From the NCBI GenBank assembly GCA_900553105.1, contig USCE01000079.1, forward strand, positions 1 to 6,309: a stretch of 6,309 nt of DNA, written 5' to 3'. The translations under genes were made by a program, and so were the position numbers. The stretch comes from an uncultured Sutterella sp. Lineage in GTDB: Bacteria; Pseudomonadota; Gammaproteobacteria; Burkholderiales; Burkholderiaceae_F. Shown here piece by piece: positions 1 through 5,874 of the stretch (its first letter is position 1; each line of letters opens with the position of its first letter). The notes below the pieces were generated by a model. That model saw only the letters and a program-made list of their open reading frames with translations. It was not told the DNA's origin and did not search any database.

Positions 1-25
1 AGCGTCAGATGTGTATAAGAGACAG
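1..25 (+). other. Nextera transposase adapter remnant (sequencing artefact)
   Basis: Bases 7-25 match the 19-base Tn5 mosaic end used in Illumina Nextera libraries (AGATGTGTATAAGAGACAG). Bases 1-6 (AGCGTC) match the last six bases of the Nextera read-1 tail that precedes it. This is library adapter left at a contig end, not part of the genome. An ATG at base 9 lies inside the adapter and opens a false start for the reading frame that runs into the porin, so the residues MCIRD of that frame are artefactual. Confidence 0.97.
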
Positions 26-797
26 GGCTATGGTAACAGGCTCGGGCACGACGGGTTTGTTCAATAGCCGCGTGAATCCTTTCGGTGCCGGCTGGGGCAA
101 CATGACGGGTGGCTGGAAGTTTACGGGTACGTTAGCGGCGGCTCGTCACAACAACGCCATCTACTACACTTCTCCCGACTTTAACGGTTGGAAGTTCTAT
201 GTCCAACACGCTTTAGGAGACACTAAGGGTGAAAACTTAGAAGGCAGCTCAGACGTCAATCGCTATAGTGCCATCGGTTTTACGAAGACGGGCGACCGTT
301 ACTTTATCGCTGGTGCCGTGGACTGGCTCAAGATGGGTAGCCCCGATGACGGCAGCAAACCCACATTGAGCAAAGACAGCTACAAGGCTTTGATCGGCGG
401 CAACTACAAGTTTGATCACTTCACACTTTACGGTACTTTCCAATGGATGGAAAACATTCAATACATCGGCGGATACTCCACGAAGCAATATGCTCCGAAG
501 ACTTCCGAAGGACAAGTTTCAAGCGGTTTTGATGCCTGGTCTGTGGCAACGGGTATTAACTATCCCGTGGGTCCGGGCACGATCAAGTTCTCCGTTGGCT
601 ATGCACAAGGTGAAAACCAAAACACCGATACGCTTAATGACTTTGAACGTATGAACATGGGCTTGGGCTATGTTCATAACTTGAGCAAGCGTACGAGCCT
701 TTACGGTATTACGGGCTTTTTCTGGCAAGACGCCGATTGGCAGGATGAACACATCCGCGCCAACGAAGTCATTGTTGGCATGATGCACCGCTTCTAA
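26..797 (+). CDS. Outer-membrane porin, Burkholderiales type, 5'-truncated
   Basis: This is the C-terminal part of a general diffusion porin, a trimeric 16-strand beta-barrel that lets small hydrophilic solutes cross the outer membrane. The frame is open from the adapter junction to TAA at 795-797, giving about 257 genomic residues; porins of this family are usually about 350-400, so roughly the first third, with the signal peptide, is missing. Visible signs are amphipathic strands rich in Gly, Tyr, Phe and Trp separated by polar loops. Examples are NAIYYTSPDFNGWKFYVQHA early on and LGYVHNLSKRTSLYGITGFF near the end. The protein finishes in VGMMHRF, with the C-terminal Phe that outer-membrane beta-barrels present to the BAM assembly machinery. 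The early stretch GTTGLFNSRVNPFG could belong to constriction loop L3, but that is a guess. The upstream ATG codons at 9 (adapter) and 30 are not credible starts. A hairpin terminator follows 16 bases after the stop. Solute specificity cannot be read from the sequence. Confidence 0.9.
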
Positions 798-813
798 TCA
801 GTTATCTGAGTGT

Positions 814-849
814 CCGTCTGCAACTTTGCCGTTGCAGACGGTCCTCTCT
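814..849 (+). terminator. Probable intrinsic terminator of the porin gene
   Basis: A perfect 11-bp stem (CCGTCTGCAAC, 814-824, pairing with 831-841) closes a 6-base loop (TTTGCC). The tail that follows, TCCTCTCT, is pyrimidine-rich but not a pure T run, so termination may be incomplete. It lies just after the porin stop and separates porin from lyase transcription. Confidence 0.75.
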
Positions 850-874
850 ACAATCGACCAATAATCGCTTTTAT

Positions 875-880
875 AAGGAT
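875..880 (+). promoter_or_regulatory. Ribosome binding site of the lyase gene
   Basis: AAGGAT lies 7 bases before the ATG at 888. In-frame ATG codons also occur at 897 and 903, and this spacing is what favours 888 as the start. No convincing -35/-10 pair was seen between the porin terminator and this site. Confidence 0.7.
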
Positions 881-887
881 TTAAATC

Positions 888-2363
888 ATGTTAGGCATGC
901 AAATGGCGCAAGGAAATGACGGTTATTCGCAACGGGTGGAGACGTTTTTAAAAGAAGACGTCTGTGATTGGCTTTTTGCGATCAATGAAGCCAGTGTCGT
1001 TGCCAATACCCGTAACGGCTTGCTTGAGAAAGATACCGCTATTGCGATCCGCAGTGCTTTGGCACAATTGCAATCGGAGTTAGCCCAAGACGGCGCTGTG
1101 CGACCGAAGCTTTACATTACTTTTGAGCCGTTACTGTTGAAAAAAACAGGCATCGGTGCCAGTGTCCTTCATATCGGCCGCTCCAGCCAAGACATTTTGG
1201 CTACAACGCAACAGGCCATTACCCGAAGCGCTGTTTTAACGCTTGCTGATGCGGTCCTTACTCTGGAAAACACGCTGTTGGAATTAGCCCGAACGCAAGG
1301 CGATGCGATTGTGCCCAATTACACAAACGGTGTTCAAGCGCAACCGAATCGTTATGCTCACTACGTCTACGCTCAAGCCTTTGTTTTTTTGCGAATTCTG
1401 GATCGCTTCAAGGCATTGATTCAACGCTATGACATTTGTCCGATGGGCGCCGGTGTCTTAAACGGTGGCGCTTGGCCGCTTGATTGTGACTATATGGCTC
1501 ACGCACTCGGCTTTGCTCAGGCGCCTCATAATGCCTACGATGTCGGTCAATTAACCTGTAACGATCTTCCGTTAGAGTTTGCTCAAATCGTGCAATCCAT
1601 CATGTTGTGGGTAGTGAGCTTTTTACAAGACTTCACCGTGCAATATGCACAAACGCGTCCTTGGGTGCTTTTAGATCGATCTGGCTCCACCTATATTTCC
1701 AGTGCCATGCCTCAAAAACGTAATCCGGGCATGATTAACGATTGTCGTCGCGATGCTGGTGTTGTTTTCAATGAGGCTAGTCATATCGCACAACGCATGC
1801 ATGGACTTCCCACCGGTATGGCAGACGTTCGTGACATGGACTTATTTGTTGAATTGACCGTTGATGCCACTCGAGTCATTGAAATCTTTACCGATATCGT
1901 TTCTCACTTAAAGGTCAATCGTGAACGTGCTCTCGAAGAAATTAATGCTGATTGGAGTTGCACGCAACATTTGGCTGATACCCTTATGCAAAAAGCCGGT
2001 ATTGCCTTTAGAGCCGGTCACCATGTCGCGAGCGCTTGGGTGAGTTATGCCCGAGCCAATGTTAAGACACCTTCAAATACCACGTATAGCGATATGTGCG
2101 CATTTTGGATCAGTTTTGTTAAGGATCATCCGGAATTACCGCAAACTTTCCCGCTCTCTGAAGAAGAATTCAAAGCGACGATTGATCCGGAATGTATTAT
2201 CGAAGCCCGTGCGACGGCAGGTGGTCCGCAAAGGGCAAGTCTAGAGGCACAACGAGCAGAACTTCAAACGAGATTAGCTGATTTTGCTTCTGAATTTGAA
2301 GCTGTTGCTGCCCGAATCACTCAGGCGCATGATAAACGCAAAGCGGATTTAGCATCGTTGTAA
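888..2363 (+). CDS. Argininosuccinate lyase/fumarase superfamily lyase (ArgH-like, divergent)
   Basis: This 491-residue protein belongs to the cytoplasmic, homotetrameric superfamily that usually cleaves C-N bonds of N-succinyl compounds and releases fumarate. The three conserved regions appear in order: HIGRSSQD (95-102), YTNGVQAQP (145-153) and SSAMPQKRNP (271-280). The last is the superfamily signature loop, with catalytic-loop serines 271/272, Lys277 and Asn279. An ArgH-like C-terminal domain follows (HLADTLMQKAGIAFRAGHH, 361-379), then RATAGGP (441-447) and an Ala/Glu/Arg-rich helical tail. E. coli ArgH is 457 residues, so this protein is somewhat longer. Several positions nearly invariant in true ArgH differ: RSRND is RSSQD, the His of YTHLQ is Asn147, and the Glu four residues after NP in the signature is Asn284. 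I infer a related lyase with another substrate (EDDS lyase is a known ArgH-like precedent) rather than the arginine-pathway enzyme. No arg genes are nearby. It appears monocistronic, between two terminators. Confidence 0.85.
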   Translation: MLGMQMAQGNDGYSQRVETFLKEDVCDWLFAINEASVVANTRNGLLEKDTAIAIRSALAQLQSELAQDGAVRPKLYITFEPLLLKKTGIGASVLHIGRSSQDILATTQQAITRSAVLTLADAVLTLENTLLELARTQGDAIVPNYTNGVQAQPNRYAHYVYAQAFVFLRILDRFKALIQRYDICPMGAGVLNGGAWPLDCDYMAHALGFAQAPHNAYDVGQLTCNDLPLEFAQIVQSIMLWVVSFLQDFTVQYAQTRPWVLLDRSGSTYISSAMPQKRNPGMINDCRRDAGVVFNEASHIAQRMHGLPTGMADVRDMDLFVELTVDATRVIEIFTDIVSHLKVNRERALEEINADWSCTQHLADTLMQKAGIAFRAGHHVASAWVSYARANVKTPSNTTYSDMCAFWISFVKDHPELPQTFPLSEEEFKATIDPECIIEARATAGGPQRASLEAQRAELQTRLADFASEFEAVAARITQAHDKRKADLASL

Positions 2364-2398
2364 GTCAGTCCTGTAGCTAAAGTCAGAATAGGTCCCTT

Positions 2399-2430
2399 TG
2401 GGCACTGAGCAGTCAGTGCCCATTTTTTTT
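2399..2430 (+). terminator. Strong intrinsic terminator of the lyase gene
   Basis: A 10-bp stem (2399-2408 with 2413-2422, core GGGCACTGA/TCAGTGCCC) has a GCAG tetraloop and is followed directly by eight T residues (2423-2430). It lies 35 bases after the lyase stop. It acts on the plus strand only, since no T run follows the hairpin on the minus strand. Confidence 0.93.
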
Positions 2431-2437
2431 CGCGCAA

Positions 2438-3026
2438 CTATGGTGATTTAATTTCCGCGCACAAAACCCATTGAAGACCTAAAATGATGAGTAAAAGACC
2501 GACAAAAGCCAAGCATTGGATGGGCTCATGAGCGACAAACACCGCCAACACAAAGGCCGTACGTAATGGTAACAGCCGTTTTTGAGCTGATGAAGTGAAA
2601 CGATAAGGTGTAAATCAATATCGTCATAAAGCTTAAGTAGAGCAATGCGACAATGTCAATCGTCGTGAATTCGATTGTAATCGGAACGAAGAATCCGATA
2701 AAACAGGGGGCTATGATTGAAGCGGTTATGAAAATACAAAGAATGCAGGTAAAAGAATCCTTATTTCGTTCGGAGAGTCGTAGTATTAATGAGTGTCAGA
2801 CACGAGGTCGCAATAATCCAATGCGGCGTCACTTGGGCATTTTGAAATGCTCTCTGAAGATTCTGACCTCAGATGGCAAACAAAGTCGCAAATAAAATAG
2901 TCGAACAGACCATGCGGACCGTGGTGACAAGCCTTCGTTGACATTGCTTGGCGCCAAGTCCACGGTTCTAAAAGTGATACCGGCAACCGCGGTCAAGATC
3001 ATGCCTTTGATGTGAGCACTTTGCAT
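2438..3026 (-). pseudogene. Decayed EamA/DMT-family membrane transporter
   Basis: Read on the minus strand, this stretch holds pieces of a drug/metabolite transporter (EamA fold), a family of inner-membrane exporters usually of about 290-300 residues with ten helices. The start at 3026 gives MQSAHIKGMILTAVAGITF, a typical first helix. That frame hits TGA at 2829-2831 and again at 2796-2798. The same frame then resumes a hydrophobic stretch (CILCIFITASIIAPCFIGFF, then IDIVALLYLSFMTILIYTLS) and stops at 2526-2528. A different frame, 2557 down to 2441, gives AFVLAVFVAHEP followed by LAFVGLLLIILGLQWVLCAE and TAG at 2438-2440. This matches the EamA last helices with the usual EP motif before the final membrane segment. 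At 589 bases, only about two thirds of the gene survives, with at least one frameshift near 2557, two internal stops and probably an internal deletion. The neighbouring hisIE gene reads in the same direction. The substrate is unknown. This remnant fills most of the gap between the lyase and hisIE. Confidence 0.82.
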
Positions 3027-3028
3027 AG

Positions 3029-3046
3029 CTTACCTTACCTTACCTT
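3029..3046 (-). repeat. Pentanucleotide tandem repeat, (GTAAG)3 on the minus strand
   Basis: CTTAC is repeated three times at 3029-3043, and the period continues for three more bases (CTT). On the minus strand this reads AAGGTAAGGTAAGGTAAGCT followed by ATG. It therefore supplies three AAGG Shine-Dalgarno-like cores just upstream of the start of the decayed transporter, the nearest 6 bases from the ATG. Bases 3047-3125, between the repeat and hisIE, hold no gene I can recognise and no convincing terminator. Confidence 0.8.
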
Positions 3047-3125
3047 TAGCAAATACCTATCTCCCGTCGTGCTCTCAAATGCAACAATCTTGACTGGATT
3101 TTGTTGTTACCGGTCGTGCGTTCAA

Positions 3126-3746
3126 CTAACTGACACGAGCTACGTGACGCTTTTTCAAATTTTGAGCAATATCGGCAAGCGTCAGTCCCTCTTTTTGCAA
3201 AAGCACCAGCAAGTGGTACATCAGATCGCTGGCTTCATCGATTGTTTCCTGCCGATTGTGAACCGTGGCCGCCAGGGCGGTTTCCAGCCCTTCTTCACCA
3301 ACTTTTTGTGCGATACGCTTTGTTCCTGCAGCAAAAAGTTTTGCGGTATAAGACTCTTCGGGGGACATTTTGCTGTGCGCGGTAATAATACGTTCAAGCT
3401 CAGAGATGAAATTTAACGCCGGTTCGGCTTCGTTGAAGCAACTTTCGCAGCCTCGATGACAAGTCGGGCCTACCGGATCGGCCATGATAAGCACCGCATC
3501 GCGGTCACAGTCCAGGCTAATGTCTTTGAGCATTAGAAAGTTACCGCTTGTCTCCCCTTTTACCCAAAGGCGCCCTTTGGAGCGAGAGAAAAACGTGACT
3601 TTACCACTCAAGAGCGTTTGTTTGAGAGCTTCGTGATTCATATAGCCCAGCATCAGGACTCGACCTGAGGTTGCATTTTGCACAACAGCAGGTACAAGAC
3701 CTCCCTCTTTTTCAAAATCAATCTCATCGATGTTAACTTGATTCAT
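3126..3746 (-). CDS. hisI: Bifunctional phosphoribosyl-AMP cyclohydrolase / phosphoribosyl-ATP pyrophosphatase
   Basis: This 206-residue fused cytoplasmic enzyme (often written hisIE) catalyses two early steps of histidine synthesis. Phosphoribosyl-ATP is hydrolysed to phosphoribosyl-AMP and pyrophosphate, then the adenine ring is opened to give ProFAR. The N-terminal HisI domain (about 1-115) carries DCDRD (79-83), with the metal-binding Asp79, Asp81 and Asp83, and the zinc cysteines Cys80, Cys96 and Cys103 in the CHRGCESCF region. The C-terminal HisE domain (about 120-206) carries GEEGLETALAA (150-160) and EASDLMYHLLVLL (171-183), whose acidic residues bind magnesium. Length and sequence resemble the E. 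coli fusion (203 residues). The ATG at 3744-3746 is supported by AAAGGA 9 bases upstream. It is the last visible gene of the his operon, 24 bases after hisF. No strong intrinsic terminator was found in the roughly 100 bases downstream. Confidence 0.97.
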   Translation of the reverse strand: MNQVNIDEIDFEKEGGLVPAVVQNATSGRVLMLGYMNHEALKQTLLSGKVTFFSRSKGRLWVKGETSGNFLMLKDISLDCDRDAVLIMADPVGPTCHRGCESCFNEAEPALNFISELERIITAHSKMSPEESYTAKLFAAGTKRIAQKVGEEGLETALAATVHNRQETIDEASDLMYHLLVLLQKEGLTLADIAQNLKKRHVARVS

Positions 3747-3755
3747 GATTAAAAA

Positions 3756-3761
3756 TCCTTT
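3756..3761 (-). promoter_or_regulatory. Ribosome binding site of hisI(E)
   Basis: AAAGGA on the minus strand, 9 bases before the hisIE ATG, lies in the 24-base gap after the hisF stop and supports the chosen start. Confidence 0.75.
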
Positions 3762-3770
3762 CGAAAGTCA

Positions 3771-4544
3771 TTAAAGACGAATCGCAATGCCCATCTCTTT
3801 GAGATAACGCTTAAGATTCTCGACTTCAATGATTCGTTTGTGAAAAACGGAGGCTGCCAATGCTCCATCGACATCAGCATTGGCAAACGCATCATAGAAA
3901 TGTTCACAGGCACCAGCGCCGCCCGAGGCAATCAAAGGAACGTGGCAAATAGACCGAACTTTCTGCAGTTGCTCAATGTCGTAGCCGCGACGCACACCGT
4001 CGCAATTCATCATATTGAGTACAATTTCACCCGCACCACGCTCTTGGACTTCACGTACCCAGTCAAGCGTTGTTTTCTCGGTTCGACGAGTTTTCTTTTC
4101 ATCGCCCGTGAACTGGTTGACCCAATAAGTTCCCGTTTCTTTTTCAAACCAGGAGTCAATACCAACGACCACACACTGAACGCCGAAGCGGTCGGCCATA
4201 CGGGTAATCAGTTCAGGGTCGGCTAACGCAGGTGAGTTAATGGAAATCTTATCGGCACCGTAGGCCAGAATCTTTGCTGCATCGTCAACCGAACGGATGC
4301 CACCGGCCACACAAAAAGGAATGTCGATTGTCTCGGCCACACGTCGAACCCATTCCTTGTCAACCGTGCGGGCGTCTGACGAGGCCGTAATGTCATAAAA
4401 GACCAACTCATCAATGCCTTCTTGGCTGTAGCGTCGGGCAAGCTCAACGATATCGCCCACCACTTCATGATTTCTAAATTGAACCCCTTTGACGACTTGA
4501 CCGTCTTTGACGTCTAAACACGCAATGATTCGTTTGGCAAGCAT
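3771..4544 (-). CDS. hisF: Imidazole glycerol phosphate synthase, cyclase subunit
   Basis: HisF is the (beta/alpha)8-barrel subunit of IGP synthase. Using ammonia channelled from HisH, it converts PRFAR to imidazole glycerol phosphate plus AICAR, the latter feeding purine synthesis. The 257 residues match the usual length. The two catalytic aspartates are present: Asp11 in ACLDVKDG and Asp130 in VVVGIDSW. Phosphate-binding glycine motifs appear at AGGIR (80-84) and ASGGAG near residue 205. The segments GAGEIVLNMMNCDG and DGALAASVFHK are close to E. coli HisF. The ATG at 4542-4544 is preceded at 7 bases by a strong AAGGAGG site lying inside the end of hisA. The gene overlaps hisA by 31 bases, and hisH lies one gene upstream in the same operon. 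Confidence 0.98.
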   Translation of the reverse strand: MLAKRIIACLDVKDGQVVKGVQFRNHEVVGDIVELARRYSQEGIDELVFYDITASSDARTVDKEWVRRVAETIDIPFCVAGGIRSVDDAAKILAYGADKISINSPALADPELITRMADRFGVQCVVVGIDSWFEKETGTYWVNQFTGDEKKTRRTEKTTLDWVREVQERGAGEIVLNMMNCDGVRRGYDIEQLQKVRSICHVPLIASGGAGACEHFYDAFANADVDGALAASVFHKRIIEVENLKRYLKEMGIAIRL

Positions 4545-5275
4545 GCTATAGCCTCCTTCACTGTAAAGCGATTTTCCAATAACGCACGACCCACGATAAT
4601 GCTGTCAAGCCCTAAGGTGCAAAGATCTTGGATATCACTTAAAGAGCCGATACCGCCTGAGGCGATAAAGCCAACTTGAGGATACTTCACGCAAAGCGTG
4701 CGATACAGAGCCTTATTGGAGCCGGCAAGCATTCCATCGCGGTTAATGTCGGTACAAAGCACAAACTTCAGACCCAAGGGCAAGAAGCGATTAATCGCAT
4801 CGTCAATCGTGACCTTACTAACCGACTGCCAAGCATCGGTAGCCACCGACGCCACCCCTTGCTCGTTAACGGATACATCGAGCGCTAACACGATCTTGTC
4901 ACCCCCAAATCGCTTAAAAATTTGTTCAACCACTTCAGGCTTTTTAATGGCAAGTGATCCCACAACAACGCGCGAGGTCCCTACATCTAAAAGAGTTTGA
5001 ACATCGCTTTCGCTGCGAATACCGCCGCCAACTTCAATGGTCACACTAAGTTCTTTGACAAGCGAAGCTATCAGTGCTGTTTGTCGTTTGGAGGTGTCCT
5101 TGGCACCACTCAGGTCAACCAAATGCAACTGAGTGGCCCCTTCGTTGACGTAACGCTTTAAGACCTCGGCTGGATTAACTGTAAAATTTGTGCGTCTGTC
5201 GTAGTCTCCTTGCTGCAGTCGTACGACGGTGCCGTCAATTAAATCCACGGCCGGCAAAAGTTTGGGAATTCTCAT
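4514..5275 (-). CDS. hisA: Phosphoribosylformimino-5-aminoimidazole carboxamide ribotide isomerase
   Basis: HisA performs an Amadori rearrangement of ProFAR to PRFAR, the fourth step of histidine synthesis, in the cytoplasm. The 253-residue protein is a (beta/alpha)8 barrel homologous to HisF. Catalytic acids are visible as Asp11 in LLPAVDLIDG and Asp133 in LALDVS. Glycine-rich phosphate-binding motifs are VGGGIR (82-87), ASGGIG and IVGRALLE. CTDINRDGMLAGSN is typical of the proteobacterial enzyme, and FTVKEAIAC near the C-terminus matches E. coli HisA closely. The ATG at 5273-5275 overlaps the hisH stop in an ATGA arrangement, and no good Shine-Dalgarno precedes it. Its translation is therefore probably coupled to hisH. 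The last 31 bases are shared with the start of hisF. Confidence 0.98.
   Translation of the reverse strand: MRIPKLLPAVDLIDGTVVRLQQGDYDRRTNFTVNPAEVLKRYVNEGATQLHLVDLSGAKDTSKRQTALIASLVKELSVTIEVGGGIRSESDVQTLLDVGTSRVVVGSLAIKKPEVVEQIFKRFGGDKIVLALDVSVNEQGVASVATDAWQSVSKVTIDDAINRFLPLGLKFVLCTDINRDGMLAGSNKALYRTLCVKYPQVGFIASGGIGSLSDIQDLCTLGLDSIIVGRALLENRFTVKEAIACLPNESLRV
4552..4558 (-). promoter_or_regulatory. Ribosome binding site of hisF inside hisA
   Basis: AAGGAGG on the minus strand, 7 bases before the hisF ATG, is the strongest Shine-Dalgarno match in the window. It is embedded in the hisA coding sequence, where it helps encode Lys-Glu-Ala of KEAIAC. It fixes the hisF start and makes the 31-base overlap real rather than a start-calling error. 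Confidence 0.88.
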
Positions 5276-5874
5276 AGCGCCGCACCATTGACAAAATTCA
5301 TCAATAACTTTGCGCCCGCTTTGCCCGATCGTTCAGGATGAAACTGAACGCCAAAGAAATTGCCGCAACGAACTGCCGCTGAAAATTTTTGGCCGTATTC
5401 ACAACGGGCAATGGTATAAGCGTTTTCATTCATCGCAAAGCTGTGCACAAAATAAAAGTATTCGCCGTCAAGACCTTTGAAAAGCCCCGTGGGCTCGGTG
5501 ATTTCAATGTTGTTCCAACCCATGTGCGGTAACGTGAGTCCATTGGTTTGGAGCTGTCCGACCGTCGCATCCAAAATACCTAACGTGTCAATGCCGCCCG
5601 ATTCTTCGCTTTTTAAGCCCAATATCTGCATGCCCAGACAAATTCCGAGTACAGGCTGAGTCAGTGCTTTAACGGTATCGATCAGGTCGCGCTCTTTTAA
5701 CGCGGCCATAGCTGCACCGGCACTGCCCACCCCAGGCAAAAAGACGCGATCGGCAACTAAAATTCTTGATGCTTTAGTTGTCACGGTCACGGGTACACCA
5801 AGTCGCACGAGAGCGGCTTTCAATGACGTGAGGTTACAGCAACCCGTATCAATAATCACAATGTCATTGGCCAT
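5272..5874 (-). CDS. hisH: Imidazole glycerol phosphate synthase, glutamine amidotransferase subunit
   Basis: HisH is the class I glutaminase subunit of IGP synthase. It hydrolyses glutamine and passes ammonia through the HisF barrel. The 200-residue protein shows the full catalytic triad: Cys79 in PVLGICLGMQ, and His179 and Glu181 in GVQFHPERSG. The oxyanion-side motif LPGVGSAG (46-53) and PHMGWN (116-121) are also present. Length and motifs match E. coli HisH. I chose the ATG at 5872-5874 rather than the TTG one codon upstream. AAAGGAG lies 7 bases before the ATG, and the ATG shares its A with the hisB stop (TGATG). The 3' end overlaps hisA by 4 bases. hisA separates it from its partner hisF, as in the enteric operon order. 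Confidence 0.98.
   Translation of the reverse strand: MANDIVIIDTGCCNLTSLKAALVRLGVPVTVTTKASRILVADRVFLPGVGSAGAAMAALKERDLIDTVKALTQPVLGICLGMQILGLKSEESGGIDTLGILDATVGQLQTNGLTLPHMGWNNIEITEPTGLFKGLDGEYFYFVHSFAMNENAYTIARCEYGQKFSAAVRCGNFFGVQFHPERSGKAGAKLLMNFVNGAAL

Noticed and set aside
9..25. ATG at base 9 as the porin start.
   Set aside because: The codon lies inside the Nextera adapter. The porin is truncated and its true start is not in the window.
2653..2895. Plus-strand frame beginning MSIVVNSIVIGTKNPIKQ, whose start recalls the N-terminus of YjjX-type nucleotide triphosphatases.
   Set aside because: The likeness is limited to a few residues, the rest shows no domain, and the stretch is antisense to clear EamA helices in the transporter remnant. 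No ribosome binding site was evident.
2431..3125. Possible small RNA, CRISPR or mobile element in the roughly 700-base stretch without an intact gene.
   Set aside because: No spaced direct repeats, transposase fragments, terminal inverted repeats or tRNA-like folds were seen. The transporter remnant explains most of it.
3012..3416. Plus-strand open frame of 134 codons over the hisIE 3' end.
   Set aside because: Most of it is antisense to the HisE domain, it has Cys-rich low-plausibility sequence, and no family is recognisable.
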